Shown: positions 7,724 through 16,461, counted from the first letter of the stretch. The stretch: DNA of 22,400 nucleotides from ZC4RG35 sp964388105 (GCA_964388105.1 CAYLYQ010000035.1:1-22400), one strand, 5' to 3'. Notes: generated from the sequence alone by a model not told the origin. Program-made: numbers and translations.

Positions 7724-8413
7724 ATGAAGGTCAAGGATTTGATGACCGCCGAGGTGGTCACCATCGGCCCGGGCGAGGCCATCAAGGACGCCGCCCGCCT
7801 CATGGTCGATTCAGGGGTCAGCGGCGTTCCGGTGGTCGACGACGACGCCAGGCTCGTCGGGATCATCACGGAGGCCGACTTCGTGGCAGGTGAGGCAGGC
7901 CGCCGGGCCGACCAGAGGGCCGGACTGCTCCGCCTCCTGATCAACCGCCAGACCATCGGAGACGAGCAGCTCAAGGTCTCCGACGTCATGACGCCCGATG
8001 TGGTCACTGTGGGACCGGAAGACGATCACACAGAGGCTGCCCGCCGCATGGATCGCGAGGGCGTGAAGCGGCTCGTCGTCACCGACAACGAACGCGTGGT
8101 GGGTGTCCTCTCCCGTGCCGATGTCATGCGCGCGTTCGTGAGATCGGACGAGGACATCGTCAGCGAGATCAAGGACCGCCTCATCCGCGACGTCCTCTGG
8201 ATCGATCCCGCCCGGGTCCGGGTCGAGTCCGAGGACGGCAATGTCATGCTGGACGGGCAGTTGGAGAACAAGTCCGACGCCACGCTCCTGGTCGAGCTGG
8301 TGCGCCGGGTGGACGGAGTCGCCTCGGTGAACGACCAGCTCTCCTGGGAGTACGACAACACCAGGGGCGACTTCACGTCGCCTCCCCCTGGGGTGCCCCG
8401 CCCGAACTGGTGA
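7724..8413 (+). CDS. CBS-CBS-BON domain protein
   Basis: This 229-residue soluble protein has two CBS motifs (about residues 1-60 and 83-145) followed by a BON domain (about 145-210). CBS1 is marked by VKDLMTAEVVTIGPGEAI and GVSGVPVVDDDARLVGIITEADF; CBS2 by SDVMTPDVVTVGPED and RLVVTDNERVVGVLSRADVM. The BON part shows VRVESEDGNVMLDGQLENK and VRRVDGVASVND. CBS pairs bind adenine nucleotides such as AMP, ATP or SAM, and BON domains bind membranes or lipids; the combination is common in actinobacteria, but the target is generally unknown. It diverges from the purC operon. An adenine-nucleotide sensor beside purine genes is suggestive, not proven. ATG 7724 is chosen for its Shine-Dalgarno; longer readings cross the intergenic region. 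Confidence 0.92.
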   Translation: MKVKDLMTAEVVTIGPGEAIKDAARLMVDSGVSGVPVVDDDARLVGIITEADFVAGEAGRRADQRAGLLRLLINRQTIGDEQLKVSDVMTPDVVTVGPEDDHTEAARRMDREGVKRLVVTDNERVVGVLSRADVMRAFVRSDEDIVSEIKDRLIRDVLWIDPARVRVESEDGNVMLDGQLENKSDATLLVELVRRVDGVASVNDQLSWEYDNTRGDFTSPPPGVPRPNW

Positions 8414-8437
8414 CAGGGCGCCGGACCCGCCCCGATC

Positions 8438-8443
8438 TAGCAT
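8438..8443 (+). promoter_or_regulatory. Putative -10 element for the LCP gene (TAGCAT)
   Basis: TAGCAT lies 9 nt before GTG 8453, in the 39-bp gap after the CBS stop. The spacing predicts a leaderless or nearly leaderless transcript. Confidence 0.5.
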
Positions 8444-8452
8444 CTCGGCTGG

Positions 8453-9547
8453 GTGCGGCTCCTCAAGTACATCGTCTTTCACCCGCTTCGAGCGGCCACC
8501 GTCTTGGTGCTGGGCGCCGGGCTGGGCTTCGCCTCGTTCTACGCGTTCCAACTGATGCGGACGTTCGAGGAGGTGGCGGTCGAAGTCTTCAACCCCGAAG
8601 ACGCCCGTGCTGCGCTCATCGCCGCCCCCCCGCCCGAGACCGACTGGCGCGGCGGGATGGGCGACGAAGAGGTCGTCGAACCGTCGGACTTCGTCGCCGA
8701 CCCGCGCGACCGGTTCCCCAATGCGTTCGGTCAGCCCATCGCCGACCAGCACTTCGACAGCTACCTGCTCATCGGGACCGATGCATCCGGATTCCTCGCC
8801 GACTCCATCATCTACGCGCTTCAGCCCGCCGGCGGCGGGGCACCGATCATGGTCAGCATCCCGCGCGACCTCTATGTCTGGAACCTCTGCAAGGGTCGCT
8901 TCACCCGGATCAATGAAGGCCTGGGCGGTTGCAGGGGGAAGGCCTCGGGCTCCGAGCTGATGGCGATCATGGTCGAGGACTACACGGGCATCCCGGTCGA
9001 TCACCTCGCGCGCATCGACTTCGACGGGTTCGCCCGGGTTGTCGACCTCATGGGCGGCATCCGCGTCTGCGTCGATCGTCCGACCCGCGACATCAAAGCG
9101 CACCTCGAGATCACCGAGCCCGGTTGCCAGACGGTCGGCGGGACCATTGCCCTGGCCTGGGTGCGATCCCGCCACGGCGAGGAGCTGGTTGGAGAGGAGT
9201 GGAAGGCGGTGCCTTCCTCCGACTTCACCCGGCAGGGAAGGCAGCAGGACGTCCTCTTCCAACTGGCGGGCAAGGCGGCGAGCTTCACTTCGCCCGGCGC
9301 CCTCGCCAATCGGCTGGCGGCAGTGTCGCGGGCGGTGCGGCTCGACTCGTCTTGGAGCTTTGGCGACGCTGTCTCCGCCGCATGGCGCTACCGCGGCATC
9401 CGTCCGGGCAACGTAGTCCGCTTCTCCATCGACACCCGCAACCTCCGCAGCCCTGAGGGGGCAGCGGTGCTCACTCCCACCACGACCTTCACCGAGCAGC
9501 TCGCCGGTGTGATCGACCTCGAATCGCTACTCGAGCGAGAGGCCTGA
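8453..9547 (+). CDS. LytR-CpsA-Psr (LCP) family cell-envelope transferase
   Basis: LCP enzymes sit in the membrane with an outward-facing domain and move polyprenyl-linked glycopolymers (teichoic acids, arabinogalactan or similar) onto peptidoglycan. This 364-residue protein has a short cytoplasmic N terminus and one membrane helix at about residues 11-33. The LCP core runs from about 100 to 270. Arginines expected to bind pyrophosphate appear in SIPRDLYV, WVRSRH and DFTRQGRQQD, with FDGFARVVDLMGGI between them. Two cysteine pairs (LCKG...GGCRG and RVCVDRP...EPGCQ) could form external disulfides. GTG 8453 puts the membrane helix at the normal place. The 3' end overlaps the convergent purB by 21 bp. 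The family call is firm; the polymer is unknown. Confidence 0.93.
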   Translation: MRLLKYIVFHPLRAATVLVLGAGLGFASFYAFQLMRTFEEVAVEVFNPEDARAALIAAPPPETDWRGGMGDEEVVEPSDFVADPRDRFPNAFGQPIADQHFDSYLLIGTDASGFLADSIIYALQPAGGGAPIMVSIPRDLYVWNLCKGRFTRINEGLGGCRGKASGSELMAIMVEDYTGIPVDHLARIDFDGFARVVDLMGGIRVCVDRPTRDIKAHLEITEPGCQTVGGTIALAWVRSRHGEELVGEEWKAVPSSDFTRQGRQQDVLFQLAGKAASFTSPGALANRLAAVSRAVRLDSSWSFGDAVSAAWRYRGIRPGNVVRFSIDTRNLRSPEGAAVLTPTTTFTEQLAGVIDLESLLEREA

Positions 9548-10828
9548 GAGCCGGTCGAAGACGACCGCGGCGGCGGTTCGCACCCGATCGGGGTCGAACC
9601 ACGAGGTCAGCTCCTCCCGGCTGACTCCCAGATCCGGGTCGGACGCCAGGATCTCCTCCAGCGAGCCCTCGCCGTCCCAGGCGCGCATCGCAGCTCCCTG
9701 GACCACCCGGTAAGCCTCGTCCCGGGTACGGCCACCGTCGATCAGGCCCAGGAGCACCCCCTGGCTGAACACCAGACCACGGGTGGCGTCGAGGTTGGCG
9801 GCCATTCGCTCGGTGTCGACGACCAGGGTGCCGATCAGGGACTCCGCCTTGACCAGCATGTAATGGAGGGTGATCGAGGCGTCGGGGAGCACGACTCGCT
9901 CCGCCGACGAGTGCGAGATGTCCCGCTCGTGCCAGAGCGCCACGTTCTCCAGGCCAACCTGGGAGTAGCCACGCAGCAGACGGGCCATCCCGGTGAGACG
10001 CTCGGACAGGATCGGATTGCGCTTGTGGGGCATCGCCGACGACCCCTTCTGGCCCTTGCCGAACGACTCACGGGCCTCGCCGACCTCGGAGCGCTGCAGG
10101 TGACGGATCTCGGTGGCCATGCGCTCCAGGGTGGCCCCGACGAGGGCGAGGGTGGCCAGGTACTGGGCGTGGCGGTCCCGGGCGGTCACCTGGGTCGAGG
10201 CCGGTTCGACGGCCAGACCCATCGCCGAACACACGTGCTCCTCCACCGCCGGAGGGATGTGGGCGTAGGTGCCCACCGCTCCCGAGATCTTCCCGACCGC
10301 GACCGACTTCCGGGCCGCGGTGAGGCGCTCGTGGTCCCTGGCGAGCTCGAAGGCCCACCCGGCCAGCTTGAGGCCGAAGGTGGTCGGCTCCGCCCAGATC
10401 CCGTGGGTCCGTCCGACCATCAGCGTCTCTCGGTGCTCGAAGGAGCGCCGCTTCACGGTCTCGAACAGGCTCGCCGTGGCGTTGATCAGGAGATCGGCCG
10501 ACTCTGCGAGTTGGGCGCCGGTGGCGGTGTCCAGCACGTCAGACGAAGTGAGCCCGTAGTGGACCCATGCGGCGGCGTCGGGGCCGGCTGCCGAGCCGAG
10601 GACGTCGACGAAGGCGGCGAGGTCGTGGTTGGTCACCGCCTCCCGCTCGGCGACCTGGGCCGGGGTGGGAGTGGCGGCCGCGGCGACGGCGGCCGCCGTC
10701 CCGGTGGGGACCTTTCCCAGTCGCTCCCAGGCCTCGAGAGCGAGGACTTCGACCTGCTTGAGGAGGTCGAGCCTCCTCTGCTCCGACCAGATCGCGCCCA
10801 TCTCCGGGAGGGTGTACCGCTCGATCAC
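9527..10828 (-). CDS. purB: Adenylosuccinate lyase
   Basis: PurB removes fumarate twice in the pathway: SAICAR to AICAR, and adenylosuccinate to AMP. It is 433 residues, normal for the family. Hallmarks are the N-terminal ERYTLPEMGAIWSEQRR, HYGLTSSDVLDTA at about 90-102, GRTHGIWAEPTTFG with His142, and the superfamily signature GSSAMPHKRNPI at 262-273 with its catalytic serines. GTG 10828 is chosen because the conserved N terminus begins there and TACGGT lies 7 nt upstream; the longer open frame enters the divergent glycosylase gene and is not family-like. The last 21 bp overlap the convergent LCP gene. Confidence 0.96.
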   Translation of the reverse strand: MIERYTLPEMGAIWSEQRRLDLLKQVEVLALEAWERLGKVPTGTAAAVAAAATPTPAQVAEREAVTNHDLAAFVDVLGSAAGPDAAAWVHYGLTSSDVLDTATGAQLAESADLLINATASLFETVKRRSFEHRETLMVGRTHGIWAEPTTFGLKLAGWAFELARDHERLTAARKSVAVGKISGAVGTYAHIPPAVEEHVCSAMGLAVEPASTQVTARDRHAQYLATLALVGATLERMATEIRHLQRSEVGEARESFGKGQKGSSAMPHKRNPILSERLTGMARLLRGYSQVGLENVALWHERDISHSSAERVVLPDASITLHYMLVKAESLIGTLVVDTERMAANLDATRGLVFSQGVLLGLIDGGRTRDEAYRVVQGAAMRAWDGEGSLEEILASDPDLGVSREELTSWFDPDRVRTAAAVVFDRLSGLSLE

Positions 10829-10835
10829 AGGCGGC

Positions 10836-10841
10836 ACCGTA
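10836..10841 (-). promoter_or_regulatory. Putative -10 element for purB (TACGGT)
   Basis: On the minus strand TACGGT ends 7 nt before the purB GTG, giving a predicted leaderless mRNA. It shares a 54-bp divergent region with the glycosylase promoter. Confidence 0.55.
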
Positions 10842-10869
10842 CCTGACGCAGGATGTCCGGGTTTCGGCT

Positions 10870-10875
10870 TAGCCT
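10870..10875 (+). promoter_or_regulatory. Putative -10 element for the YcaQ-like gene (TAGCCT)
   Basis: TAGCCT lies 7 nt before ATG 10883. It is back to back with the purB -10, 28 bp away, so the two promoters would have overlapping upstream regions. Confidence 0.5.
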
Positions 10876-10882
10876 GGCGAAG

Positions 10883-12055
10883 ATGCCACGACTCACCTCG
10901 GATCAAGCGCGGCGTGTCGCGCTCGCCGCCCAGGGCTTCAACGGGTCCAGGCCGTCGGGACGGGTCGACGCCCGCCACTTCCGCAAGGTGATCGACACGA
11001 TCGGCGTGGTCCAGCTCGACTCGGTCAACGTCTTCTCCCGGACCCACTACCTCCCGTTCTTCAGCCGGCTCGGCCCATATGACCGGGACCGGCTCGACGA
11101 CTGGATCTGGTCGTCGGGAGAGCTTTTCGAGTACTGGGCTCACATGGCATCGGTGGTGCCCGTCGACACCCACCGGCTCTTCCGGTGGCGGATGGAGAAG
11201 GAGGGCATCTGGAGGATCTTCCAGAAGGTCCTGGACAAGAAGCCGGACTACCTCGACCTCATCCTCGAGGAGGTGCGCCGTCGGGGCCCACTGCAGACCA
11301 GCGACCTGGAGGACCCCGGGCACAAGCGGGGCAGTGACAGCATGTGGAACTGGAGCGAGGGGAAGGCCGCCCTGGAGTGGTGGTTCGTCAAGGGCGCGGT
11401 GTCGACCGCGGCGCGGCCCAACTTCGTCCGGCTCTACGACATGGCGGAGCGGGTGATCCCCGCGCCGCACCTGGAGTCGCCGACACCTGCCGAGGACGAG
11501 GCCAAGGCAGAGCTACTGATGATCTCGGCCCGGGCCCTCGGAGTCGGGACGGCCGGCGACCTGGCGGACTACTACCGCCTCACCCACATCGGGCCGATCC
11601 TGCAGGGGCTGGTCGATTCGGGGCGGTTGCAGGAAGTGGAGGTCGCCGGCTGGGGCCGGCCCGCCTACATGCTCCCGGAGACGAAGATCCCCCGGAAGGC
11701 CTCGGGCACGGCCTTGCTCTCGCCGTTCGACAACCTGGTGTTCCGCCGGGAGCGCATGGAGCGGATCTGGGACTTCCACTACCGCATCGAGATCTACACC
11801 CCGGCTCCGAAGCGCGTCTACGGCTACTACGTGCTGCCGTTCCTGCTGGACGGCGAGCTGGTCGGCCGCGTCGACCTCAAGACCGACCGCAAGGAGCGTT
11901 CGCTGTTGGTGAAGGGGGCGTTTGCCGAGCCCGGTGTCGACCGGGTGGCCGCCGGCCGCGCCCTGCGCGGGGAGCTCGAGTCGGTGGCCTCATGGCTGGG
12001 CCTCGACGACGTGGTGGTGAGCCCGAACGGGGACCTGGCACAGCACGTCTCATAA
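10883..12055 (+). CDS. YcaQ/AlkX-like winged-helix DNA glycosylase (HTH_42 family)
   Basis: This 390-residue protein matches the HTH_42 family that includes E. coli YcaQ (AlkX) and Streptomyces AlkZ, which excise alkylated bases and unhook interstrand crosslinks. The catalytic Q-x-D motif is Q44-L45-D46 in GVVQLDSVNV, followed by RTHYLPFFSRLGPYD and LFEYWAHMAS. Later segments SDSMWNWSEGKAALEWWF, LLSPFDNLVFRRERMERIWDF and YYVLPFLLDGELVGRVDLK are also family-typical. No transmembrane or signal segment is seen, so it should act on DNA in the cytoplasm. ATG 10883 starts at the conserved N terminus. AlkZ and AlkX differ in substrate (a defined natural crosslinker versus broad mustards), and this cannot be decided from sequence. 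It diverges from purB. Confidence 0.88.
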   Translation: MPRLTSDQARRVALAAQGFNGSRPSGRVDARHFRKVIDTIGVVQLDSVNVFSRTHYLPFFSRLGPYDRDRLDDWIWSSGELFEYWAHMASVVPVDTHRLFRWRMEKEGIWRIFQKVLDKKPDYLDLILEEVRRRGPLQTSDLEDPGHKRGSDSMWNWSEGKAALEWWFVKGAVSTAARPNFVRLYDMAERVIPAPHLESPTPAEDEAKAELLMISARALGVGTAGDLADYYRLTHIGPILQGLVDSGRLQEVEVAGWGRPAYMLPETKIPRKASGTALLSPFDNLVFRRERMERIWDFHYRIEIYTPAPKRVYGYYVLPFLLDGELVGRVDLKTDRKERSLLVKGAFAEPGVDRVAAGRALRGELESVASWLGLDDVVVSPNGDLAQHVS

Positions 12056-12064
12056 GGGAACGGC

Positions 12065-12090
12065 CGAGGTCGCGGCCGGAGGCCGCTCGG
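12065..12090. terminator. Hairpin between the convergent YcaQ-like and TPR genes
   Basis: A perfect GCGGCC-GGA-GGCCGC stem-loop occupies 12072-12086, with CCGA and TCGG (12064-12067 and 12087-12090) able to extend it across a small bulge. It fills most of the 35-bp gap between two convergent stops, so it may terminate both genes. There is no U-tract, so intrinsic termination is uncertain. Confidence 0.4.
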
Positions 12091-12514
12091 TTACCAGGTC
12101 TCGTCGAGGTGGTCGGCGTAGAACATGATCGCCCGGCGGTAGCGCTCGATCCAGCGGCTCGAGGTGTGGTTGGCAGTCACTCTGAGCAGGGCCGACATTG
12201 CTTCTCCCGATCGGCCCAGGTTGTGCAGGGCCATGGCGCGGAAGGTGAGAAGCTCCTCGGCATCCGGGAACACTTCGAGCCCGCGGTCGAAGGTCGCCAC
12301 GGCTTCCTCGTACTGTCCGATGGCCCGATAGGTGCTCCCGAGGCCGAGGTAGGCGCTGCGCAGCTCTTCGCCGTCCAGCCCGGCCGAGATCGCCTTCAGG
12401 TAATAGGGGACGGCCTCGTGCTCCAGGCCCTCGCGGTCGTGGGCACAGGCCACCTCGTAGTTGAGCGAGGCATCCTCGGGGTCGCCTTCGAGCCTGGCGA
12501 CGAGCTCGGCCAGC

Positions 12515-12528
<14 letters not shown>
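12091..12528 (-). CDS. Small tetratricopeptide-repeat protein (TPR_5-like)
   Basis: This 145-residue soluble all-helical protein has about three TPR units. Visible repeat signatures include SLNYEVACAHDREGLEHEA, AYLGLGSTYRAIGQYEEA and LTFRAMALHNLGRSGEAM. The C-terminal YRRAIMFYADHLDETW resembles the conserved end of a small actinobacterial and Bacillus TPR family. TPRs mediate protein contacts; the partner is unknown. Its ATG at 12528 lies 14 nt inside the 3' end of the acyl-CoA dehydrogenase gene and has no Shine-Dalgarno, so translation is probably coupled. Confidence 0.82.
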
Positions 12529-13699
<1,171 letters not shown>

Positions 13700-13705
13700 G
13701 CGGCG

Positions 13706-13711
13706 ATGCTA
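13706..13711 (-). promoter_or_regulatory. Putative -10 element for the glutaryl-CoA dehydrogenase-like gene (TAGCAT)
   Basis: On the minus strand TAGCAT lies 6 nt before ATG 13699, in the 19-nt gap after purE. It would allow purE-independent, leaderless expression. Confidence 0.5.
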
Positions 13712-13718
13712 TCGCTTG

Positions 13719-14183
13719 TCAGCCGGCCAGAGTCTTGGCGGCCAGGTCGGACCGGTACTTGACCAGCTTCTCGCGGAGGTCGGAGTCCGCCAGCGCGAGG
13801 ATCGCCACTGCGAGCAGGGCCGCGTTGGTCGACCCGTCCACCGCCACCGTGGCAACGGGGATGCCGGTGGGCATCTGGACCGTGGCCAGCAGCGCGTCGA
13901 GCCCGTCGAGAGAGGCGGACAGCGGCACGCCGATCACCGGGAGTGTGGTCTTGGCGGCCACCACACCGGCGAGGTGGGCGGCTTTGCCGGCTCCGCAGAT
14001 GATCACCTCGAACCCGTTGGCGGCGGCATCGGCGGCGAAGGCGAGGGTCTCGTCGGGTGTCTTGTGGGCGGAGAGCACACGGGTGTCGTGGGAGATGCCG
14101 AACTCCTCCAGGACCTGACCCGCCTTCTCCATCACGGGCCGGTCGGAGCCGGAACCCATCAAAACGGCGACTTTGTGGTTCAC
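13719..14183 (-). CDS. purE: 5-(carboxyamino)imidazole ribonucleotide mutase / AIR carboxylase
   Basis: PurE supplies CAIR, step 6 of purine synthesis. Class I PurE rearranges N5-CAIR made by PurK; class II carboxylates AIR directly with CO2. This 154-residue protein shows MGSGSDRPVM at 9-18, catalytic His40 in LSAHKTPDET at 38-46, CGAGKAAHLAGVVAAKT and VQMPTGIPVATVA. The usual class I SAHRTP is SAHKTP here, with the following PDET as in animal AIR carboxylase domains. The rest looks class I. No purK lies in the window. GTG 14183 is chosen because TACCGT lies 7 nt upstream and the next residues begin the first strand; longer readings enter the divergent MFS gene. Confidence 0.94.
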   Translation of the reverse strand: MNHKVAVLMGSGSDRPVMEKAGQVLEEFGISHDTRVLSAHKTPDETLAFAADAAANGFEVIICGAGKAAHLAGVVAAKTTLPVIGVPLSASLDGLDALLATVQMPTGIPVATVAVDGSTNAALLAVAILALADSDLREKLVKYRSDLAAKTLAG

Positions 14184-14190
14184 GGCGAGG

Positions 14191-14196
14191 ACGGTA
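14191..14196 (-). promoter_or_regulatory. Putative -10 element for purE (TACCGT)
   Basis: On the minus strand TACCGT lies 7 nt before the purE GTG, again predicting a leaderless transcript. It shares a 58-bp divergent region with the MFS promoter. Confidence 0.55.
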
Positions 14197-14229
14197 ACCG
14201 GGGGCGGCATCAGGCGGAAACGGGAGGGG

Positions 14230-14235
14230 CATAAT
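14230..14235 (+). promoter_or_regulatory. Putative -10 element for the MFS gene (CATAAT)
   Basis: CATAAT, one base from the TATAAT consensus, lies 6 nt before GTG 14242. No Shine-Dalgarno is placed for this start. Confidence 0.55.
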
Positions 14236-14241
14236 GCGGCC

Positions 14242-15540
14242 GTGCGTGGGCTTCTCGTCGACCTGACGCCTCTGCGCACCAGCCGCAGCTACCGCCACAT
14301 CTGGTACGGCGGCGCGCTGTCGGGGATGGCCAACTCCTTGTCGGCTGTGGCGATCGGCCTCCAGGTCTATGACCTGACGGGGGACACGTTCGCGGTCGGT
14401 GTGGTCGGCTTCGTCTCGCTGGTGCCACTGGTCCTGTTCGGCCTCTTCGGGGGCTCCATCGTCGACGCCTACGACCGTCGCAAGGTCCTGGTGATCACGA
14501 TCCTCGGCTCCACCCTCGTCGCCATCGCCCTGGCGGTGCTGGCCTTCACGGAAGGGGCGACGGTCGGCCTCCTCTACACCCTGGTCGCCATCCAGAGCGG
14601 CCTCTTCGCGGTGCACCAGCCGGCTCGAAGCGCGGTCATCCCGCGGCTCGTCAGCGCGCCGCTGATTCCTGCCGCGGCTGCCCTGGGATCGCTGGCGATG
14701 GGGTTGTCCCTCGCCGTCGGGCCGCTGCTCGCCGGCTTCATGGTCGATCTCGGCGGCTACGGCGTGGCCTACTCGGTCGAGGTCCTCCTGTTCATCGGGA
14801 CGACCGTGCTCCTGGCCACACTGCCCAGCCTTCGGCCGGAGGGCGAGCGGATTGCCGCCGGGCTCAAGTCCGTCAAGGCCGGCCTCGCCTACCTGAAGAC
14901 CCGCCCCACCCTGGGCATGACCTTTCTCGTCGACATCTTCGCCATGGTGCTCGCCATGCCTCGAGTCCTCTTCCCGGCGATCGGCGCGGTGATCATCGGC
15001 GGCGGCGCACGCACCGTGGGCTATCTCGCCTCGGCTCTGGCCGCCGGATCGTTGCTCGGTGGCGTGTTCTCGGGCCGCATCGGCCGTATCGAGCGCCAGG
15101 GGCGTGCGATCGTGGTCGCGGTCGCGTTCTGGGGCGTGTTCATCGCCGCGTTCGGCGTGGTGGTGGCGCTGACTCCTGGCCCGCCGGCCGAAGGCGGGGC
15201 ACACCCGCTCCTCTGGCCGGCCGCGGCTTTCCTGGCCCTCGCCGGCGCCGCCGACACGGTCAGCGCCATATTCCGGTCCACGATCCTCCAGGTGGCGACC
15301 CCCGACGCCTTTAGGGGCCGGCTGCAAGGAGTCTTCACGGTCGTGGTTGCCGGCGGTCCCCACCTCGGGGCGCTCCTTCTGGGATGGGCGGCGACCAGGC
15401 TCGGAGAGTCGGGGGCGGCCATCGTCGGTGGCATCGCCTGTGCCGTCCTGGTGCTGGTGGTTGCGATCCGCCAGAAGGGGCTGCTCGCCTACGACGCCCG
15501 TGACCCGGGTGCCGAGGAGAAGGCCCGTTCGCTCGCTTAG
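14242..15540 (+). CDS. Major facilitator superfamily exporter (MFS_3 / EntS-like)
   Basis: This 432-residue membrane protein has about 12 hydrophobic segments and resembles the MFS_3 group of drug and siderophore exporters. The N-terminal SRSYRHIWYGGALSGMANSL leads into the first helix. Between helices 2 and 3 is GGSIVDAYDRRKVL, the MFS loop motif, and FAVHQPARSAVIPRLVS follows as in EntS-type proteins. A second loop copy, GGVFSGRIGRIERQGR, opens the C-terminal half, and RSTILQVATPDAFRGRLQG lies late in the protein as in this group. Transport by proton antiport is expected from the family; the substrate is unknown. GTG 14242 is preferred over a longer frame that would overlap purE on the other strand. 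Its TAG stop shares bases with the convergent EamA gene's TAA. Confidence 0.88.
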   Translation: MRGLLVDLTPLRTSRSYRHIWYGGALSGMANSLSAVAIGLQVYDLTGDTFAVGVVGFVSLVPLVLFGLFGGSIVDAYDRRKVLVITILGSTLVAIALAVLAFTEGATVGLLYTLVAIQSGLFAVHQPARSAVIPRLVSAPLIPAAAALGSLAMGLSLAVGPLLAGFMVDLGGYGVAYSVEVLLFIGTTVLLATLPSLRPEGERIAAGLKSVKAGLAYLKTRPTLGMTFLVDIFAMVLAMPRVLFPAIGAVIIGGGARTVGYLASALAAGSLLGGVFSGRIGRIERQGRAIVVAVAFWGVFIAAFGVVVALTPGPPAEGGAHPLLWPAAAFLALAGAADTVSAIFRSTILQVATPDAFRGRLQGVFTVVVAGGPHLGALLLGWAATRLGESGAAIVGGIACAVLVLVVAIRQKGLLAYDARDPGAEEKARSLA

Positions 15541-16451
15541 GCGGCCTGGTCGACCGGCTGCGGGTCGATGGTGCGCGTCGGCTCGGGCCTGGGCCGGGTG
15601 GCCACCAGGGCCACAGAAGCCAGGATCAGAGGCAGGGCAAGGAAGACAGTGCCCGTGAGGTGTTCTCCGCCCAGCGTCACACCGAGGATGACCGCCACGA
15701 TCGGGTTCACGTAGGCGTAACTGGTCGCAAGCGCGGGCCGCACCGTGTGCATCAGGTAGACGAAAGCGGTGAAAGCCAGCATCGAACCGAAGGTGGCGAG
15801 GTACAGAACGCCCGCCCACGCCACCGCCGACGGCGGCTCGGTGATGCGCTCACCGATCACCAGGCCGATCAGGCCCATCGAGACACCTCCGGCCATGAGC
15901 TGGATCGCGGCGTTGCTCAGAGGGTCGGGCAGGTCGACCTTGGTCCCCCAAACGGACGCAAACGACCAGATCATCGGGGAGAGGACGATCAGGCCGAGTC
16001 CGAGGGGGCTCGCCTGAAAGTCGCCCTCGCGGGCGAGGATGAGAACTCCGACGAGGCCGATCGCCAGTCCGACCCACTCGCGGCGCCCCGGCCAGGACCC
16101 GAAGATCCCTGAAGAAACGCCTACCCAGACCGGTGTGACCGCGATGGCGACCGCTGCGACCGCCGAACCGATGCCGGCGTCCTCGGCGAGGGTGACGAGA
16201 CCGGTGCCACCGATGAGCATGACCGCCCCGATCTTGGCGGCGTTGAGGATCTGTGCCCTCGTGGCGGAGAAGCGGCGACGCAGGATCAGGAGCATCAACG
16301 ACCCTGCGATGAGGAACCGGACGCCGTTGAGCAGAAATGGGGGGAACCCCTCGAGCCCGAAGCGGATGGCGAGATAGGTCGATCCCCAGACGAAGTAGAG
16401 GACGCCGAGGGCGCCGACTATGAGCCTTTTGTTCGGGAGGGAGGAGCCCAT
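15537..16451 (-). CDS. EamA/DMT family membrane transporter
   Basis: This 304-residue protein consists of two EamA repeats with about ten hydrophobic helices. The N-terminal LYFVWGSTYLAIRFGLEGFPP is the classic EamA opening, followed by LLNGVRFLIAGSLML. Repeat two includes PMIWSFASVWGTKVDLP and ATSYAYVNPIVAVILG. Relatives of the RhaT and YedA type export metabolites or amino acids; no substrate can be assigned. ATG 16451 gives the standard N terminus. It follows purD by only 30 bp on the same strand, a gap that is AT-rich and carries a TACACT hexamer, so it may be read both from purA-purD and from its own promoter. Its stop overlaps the MFS stop by 3-4 bp, tail to tail. Confidence 0.9.
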   Translation of the reverse strand: MGSSLPNKRLIVGALGVLYFVWGSTYLAIRFGLEGFPPFLLNGVRFLIAGSLMLLILRRRFSATRAQILNAAKIGAVMLIGGTGLVTLAEDAGIGSAVAAVAIAVTPVWVGVSSGIFGSWPGRREWVGLAIGLVGVLILAREGDFQASPLGLGLIVLSPMIWSFASVWGTKVDLPDPLSNAAIQLMAGGVSMGLIGLVIGERITEPPSAVAWAGVLYLATFGSMLAFTAFVYLMHTVRPALATSYAYVNPIVAVILGVTLGGEHLTGTVFLALPLILASVALVATRPRPEPTRTIDPQPVDQAA

Positions 16452-16461
16452 CAGAGTAATG

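Noticed and set aside
7811..9262. Minus-strand open frame across the CBS and LCP genes
   Set aside because: It runs antisense to two well-supported genes and shows no domain, Shine-Dalgarno or start context.
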